Below are positions 4,408 through 7,277 of a stretch of DNA of 7,277 nt, one piece after another (within the stretch, counting starts at the first letter, position 1; each line of letters starts with the position of its first letter). The notes beneath the pieces are model-generated. The model saw only the letters and a program-made list of their open reading frames with translations, searched no databases and was not told the DNA's origin. Both the position numbers and the translations under genes were made by a program. This DNA is from Litorivivens sp041619575 (lineage in GTDB: Bacteria > Pseudomonadota > Gammaproteobacteria > Pseudomonadales > Spongiibacteraceae), in the NCBI GenBank assembly GCA_041619575.1, contig JBFKDP010000210.1, positions 1 through 7,277 on the forward strand. Direction: 5' to 3'.

Positions 4408-6708
4408 ATGGATTCTATGAACCCGCGAGTCTTGCTGGGCGCCCTTACCGGGAGCCTGTTATCTCATGGTCTTGCCGCACTGCCACTCGAGGAAGTCCGC
4501 GTTACTGCCCAAAAGCGCAACCAAGACATACTCGAGGTTCCGCTTTCACTGACCGTATATTCCGGTTCAGCAATGCAGCGTGGTGCCATTTTCGATCTCA
4601 GCGACCTGGCCGCCAATACACCGAACCTCTCAGCCAATGACGAATCCAACTCAGTCTACATTCGTGGCATAGGGACGCCGGAACTTAACCCGGTCAGCGA
4701 GCAGGCCGTCTCATACACTATTGACGGTGTCCACGTACCACGCCTGTCCTATCTGGCTGCAGGCTTCCTCGATGTTGACCGTCTGGAAGTGCTCAAGGGA
4801 CCTCAAGGCACCTTGTTTGGTCGCAATGCCAGTGCCGGTGTCATCAAAATAGACAGCGCCTTACCCGGCGAAATCTGGTCGGGAAAAATAAACGCTCGCA
4901 GTGGCAAACACCAATCGCACGGCCTGGAGGCCGCGATTTCAGGGCCGCTTAGCCAAAGGCTTTCAGTTCGACTGGCGGCAAAGCGCGAAACCGAAGACGG
5001 TTCGACCAAAAGCATACCGAGCCGCGACACGCTGGGTGACCGCACTCAGGAAATGCAGCGTTTCACCCTTCGCTATGAAGCCGACTCGAACTTTGACACA
5101 ACCTTGCGATACACTTGGCTAAACTATTTCCACGGTGTTTTTGTGGGCTATGAATTTCACGCCTACCCGGATGATCTTCGGCTCGCGCTTGCAGAACCTC
5201 TCGACCCAAACTTTGAAACCCGGCTGGATAGGCGCAGCAGCCTGCCGCGCAACAAGGGTGATCGCTACGAGTCGCGGGCTTACGGTAGAGCCCATGTGGT
5301 GCCGCTGGAAATCAATTGGCGGCAGTGGGGACATTCCTTTACGTCGGTTACCGGCTACGCTGAGATCGACACCTTTCTCGGTGGTGATACTGACTACCTC
5401 GCTGCTGAAATCATCGGCGATGAAACTTTCCTAGATGACCGCCAGTTTAGCCAGGAGTTGCGCGTGTCCCGGGAACTGGACAAATGGCGCTACAGCGCAG
5501 GTCTCTACTATTTTCGCAACACGACCGACGTGCATTATGAAATACCCATCTTCGCCGACTTTGTGAGCGCTGCGGCCGGACTGGGAATCCTCCCGCTCGA
5601 CAGTCTACTCACGTTTATCACGGGCGAGGAGCAGCAGGTGCTGGACAACCTGCTGGTAGGTTTCGAAATCGATACTAAGGCCTGGGGCATTTTCGGCGAG
5701 CTGAGCTGGCAACCACTGGACCAACTCACCTTGACCCTTGGTGGCCGGCAATCGCGAGAAGACAAGCACGCCCTAATCCATGTCAATAACACAGGGCCGG
5801 CGCCCATTTGGAATGCCATCAGCGAATCACCCTACTCGGCCAACAGGCAAATCAGCGAAAATAACTTTTCACCCAAAGCAGTACTCAGCTGGGAAGCCGG
5901 CGAGTCTCACACTTTCTACGCTAGTTATACTGAAGGCTTCCGCTCCGGCAGCTTCAATGCCGCCGCCACACAATCCAGCTTTCTCACCTTCGACTCCGAA
6001 AACGCTGCCAACATTGAGATTGGGATGAAGTCGGTTCTGCTCAGCAACCGCGTCCGCCTGAATCTCACCGCGTTTAACACCCAATACCGAGGCTACCAGC
6101 TCTCCGCGTTTACTGGCAGCAGCTACGTAATATCCAATGCACCCAAGGTGGAGATGCAAGGCGCCGAACTGGATTTTTCCATACACGCCCTGCCCGGATT
6201 ACGGCTCTCCGCAGCACTGGGGTACAACGATGCCCGCTTCGTCAAACACCCCAACGGGGCCTGCCCCACTGAATCGATAAGCGACGCGCTCGCACGCTAC
6301 CCCACCGCCAGTCCTCTGGCTGCGCGCAGCGACTGCAATCTTTCCGGCAAACAATTGCACAGAGCACCCTTGTGGAACGGAAATTTTGGGATGGACTTTC
6401 GCCTACCGCTACAGCCCTTTGGCCTGCCCTGGGAACTACATATCGGGGCGTCCGCCAACTATCGAGATGACGAATTCTTTGACGCCGACCGAGACCCTAT
6501 CGACAGCCAAAAGGCCTACTGGCTCTATAATGCCAAGCTAGGATTAAGCGACAGCAGGAATCGTTGGCAGCTGTCTCTTCACGGCATAAACTTGAGTAAC
6601 GAACTGGTCAAGACCTTCAGTGGCGACGTTTCACTACAGCCCGGCGCTCACATTGCTGCCACCAATCATCAACGGCAAGTATTACTCAGCCTCGGGCTTT
6701 ACTTTTAG
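4408..6708 (+). CDS. TonB-dependent outer-membrane receptor, substrate unknown
   Basis: An outer-membrane active transporter of 766 residues with a complete plug and 22-strand-type barrel architecture. A signal peptide is seen at about 4-24 (NPR, then a hydrophobic core ending HGLAA). It is followed by EEVRVTAQKR (28-37), the usual TonB-box region, and a plug domain of about 40-155 with SVYIRGIGT (82-90), YTIDGVHV (103-110) and RLEVLKGPQGTLFGRN (125-140). The barrel includes FYASYTEGFRSG at 503-514 and ends in a terminal Phe, as outer-membrane beta-barrels do. Cys619 and Cys643, apparently the only two cysteines, could form a disulfide in an outer loop. The plug motif GVIKID replaces the common GVINIVT. 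The frame is closed by TGA just before ATG 4408, so the start is 4408 or 4417; the best ribosome-site candidate, AGGTGA at 4389-4394, sits 13 bases from the first. The 119-base upstream gap shows no convincing Fur box or terminator. The general style resembles receptors of marine gammaproteobacteria and sphingomonads; the ligand cannot be deduced. Confidence 0.92.
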   Translation: MDSMNPRVLLGALTGSLLSHGLAALPLEEVRVTAQKRNQDILEVPLSLTVYSGSAMQRGAIFDLSDLAANTPNLSANDESNSVYIRGIGTPELNPVSEQAVSYTIDGVHVPRLSYLAAGFLDVDRLEVLKGPQGTLFGRNASAGVIKIDSALPGEIWSGKINARSGKHQSHGLEAAISGPLSQRLSVRLAAKRETEDGSTKSIPSRDTLGDRTQEMQRFTLRYEADSNFDTTLRYTWLNYFHGVFVGYEFHAYPDDLRLALAEPLDPNFETRLDRRSSLPRNKGDRYESRAYGRAHVVPLEINWRQWGHSFTSVTGYAEIDTFLGGDTDYLAAEIIGDETFLDDRQFSQELRVSRELDKWRYSAGLYYFRNTTDVHYEIPIFADFVSAAAGLGILPLDSLLTFITGEEQQVLDNLLVGFEIDTKAWGIFGELSWQPLDQLTLTLGGRQSREDKHALIHVNNTGPAPIWNAISESPYSANRQISENNFSPKAVLSWEAGESHTFYASYTEGFRSGSFNAAATQSSFLTFDSENAANIEIGMKSVLLSNRVRLNLTAFNTQYRGYQLSAFTGSSYVISNAPKVEMQGAELDFSIHALPGLRLSAALGYNDARFVKHPNGACPTESISDALARYPTASPLAARSDCNLSGKQLHRAPLWNGNFGMDFRLPLQPFGLPWELHIGASANYRDDEFFDADRDPIDSQKAYWLYNAKLGLSDSRNRWQLSLHGINLSNELVKTFSGDVSLQPGAHIAATNHQRQVLLSLGLYF

Positions 6709-6722
6709 TCACTGCTTTCAAT

Positions 6723-6752
6723 AAAAAACCTCCGCAGTAACCCGCGGAGGTT
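6723..6752. terminator. Rho-independent terminator between convergent genes
   Basis: AACCTCCGC (6727-6735) pairs perfectly with GCGGAGGTT (6744-6752) around an eight-base loop, giving a 9-bp GC-rich stem. On the plus strand it lies 18 bases past the receptor stop and is preceded by a run of six A (6723-6728). Read on the minus strand, that run becomes six T directly after the stem, so termination should be strongest for the minus-strand gene ending at 6783. The plus-strand side has only a loose T-rich tail, so stopping receptor transcription there is likely weaker. Confidence 0.85.
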
Positions 6753-6782
6753 GATGTTAATGCTTATGAATAACTATTGGTT

Positions 6783-7277
6783 CTATTGCGCAGCAGTACT
6801 AATACGTCGCGCTATCAATATACCGCCAAAAAATGGATCGCTGGCATCGGCTACCCGCAATATAATTGTATCTTGGTCAGCTGACACAAAACCTCGCAGC
6901 TCACTATTATCCTGGCCCACCAACTGCTGGCCGCTGAATAGCATAGGTACACTATCAGGGCTAAAATCTTCAGTTGTAAAGGAAAACAGCGATGTCTCGG
7001 TATTGTCAGTCCTTTCCAGGATTTGGCAGCGTTCTTTGTTAAAGTTGAGAGTAAAGCTGCTAGGCCCCCCGCTGATAGCAATCTCCATGCGACAGGCTTC
7101 AAAACCACTCTGCTCATCAAACTCAAACAGTTGCGCCGTGTAGACATCCCCCGCCTGCAGTGTAGGTGTATCAGAAACCGGCACAGCTAGCCCTAGGCCT
7201 ACTTCAGCTTCGACTGGCGAGGTTTCATCGGGACAGTTCAGGGTGTCAAGCAGCTCCGTCTGAGCACCCTGCTCATC
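6783..7277 (-). CDS. Partial unrecognised protein, C-terminal part only
   Basis: The minus-strand frame ending in TAG at 6783-6785 stays open to the right edge of the window, so at least 164 codons are present and the true start lies beyond 7277. A GTG at 7182-7184 is an in-frame codon but has no good reason to be the start, because the open frame continues through it. The visible part is acidic and rich in Ser, Thr and Asp, with alternating hydrophobic and polar residues suggesting beta structure (for example the Phe-Thr-Leu-Asn-Phe and Asp-Thr-Ile-Ile-Leu-Arg-Val stretches). It has three cysteines, in the LNCPDE, EACRME and ERCQIL contexts. No transmembrane helix or known motif is seen. A secreted or surface protein is plausible from composition, but this is inference. 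Base composition is more AT-rich than in the genes to its left. It is convergent with the receptor gene and ends about 30 bases before the shared terminator. Confidence 0.65.
   Translation of the reverse strand, partial: DEQGAQTELLDTLNCPDETSPVEAEVGLGLAVPVSDTPTLQAGDVYTAQLFEFDEQSGFEACRMEIAISGGPSSFTLNFNKERCQILERTDNTETSLFSFTTEDFSPDSVPMLFSGQQLVGQDNSELRGFVSADQDTIILRVADASDPFFGGILIARRISTAAQ

Noticed and set aside
4404..4640. 78-codon plus-strand frame starting at ATG 4404 with a well-spaced AGGTGA site
   Set aside because: It lies out of frame inside the receptor gene, has no protein-like motif, and the receptor frame carries an unmistakable signal peptide and plug domain.
6851..7147. Alternative minus-strand frame and a plus-strand frame (6751-7143) at the right edge
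   Set aside because: Only the minus-strand frame ending at 6783 stays open to the window edge and is followed by a correctly oriented terminator; the plus-strand frame would begin inside that terminator arm.

Overview
The window comes from a proteobacterial chromosome, most likely a marine-type gammaproteobacterium. The basis is the very close match of HslV, HslU and the FNR-type regulator to gammaproteobacterial families, the order hslV-hslU-DUF971 as I recall it from Pseudomonas and relatives, and a long generic TonB-dependent receptor. Assignment to the Cellvibrionales/Halieaceae/Spongiibacteraceae type is an inference from the HslV N-terminus and the receptor style. I see no tRNA, rRNA, CRISPR array, insertion sequence or phage gene.

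Layout. Bases 23-1978 hold the ATP-dependent protease pair hslV (peptidase, GTG start, six-residue propeptide) and hslU (AAA+ unfoldase), separated by 102 bases. A 186-base gap follows. It contains nested inverted repeats and a strong-looking sigma70 promoter for a small DUF971 protein (2165-2557). Next comes an FNR/Anr-type oxygen-sensing regulator (2669-3457) with all four cluster cysteines and the FNR DNA-recognition residues. Just downstream is a perfect 14-bp FNR box placed exactly as in class II FNR-activated promoters. It drives a two-gene unit: an Hsp20 small heat-shock protein (3580-4008) and, 19 bases later, an 86-residue coiled-coil protein I do not recognise (4028-4288). A 766-residue TonB-dependent outer-membrane receptor follows (4408-6708). 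It converges on a minus-strand gene that runs off the right edge (6783-7277, partial, unrecognised), and a rho-independent hairpin lies between the two stop codons.

How the genes work together. Much of the window concerns protein quality control. HslUV degrades unfolded and regulatory proteins. The Hsp20 unit would hold aggregating proteins and appears to be switched on at low oxygen by the neighbouring regulator. The most interesting element is this compact module: the FNR-type regulator, its perfect operator, Hsp20 and the uncharacterised helical protein, which may be a partner of the chaperone. The receptor and the partial minus-strand gene look functionally unrelated to it.
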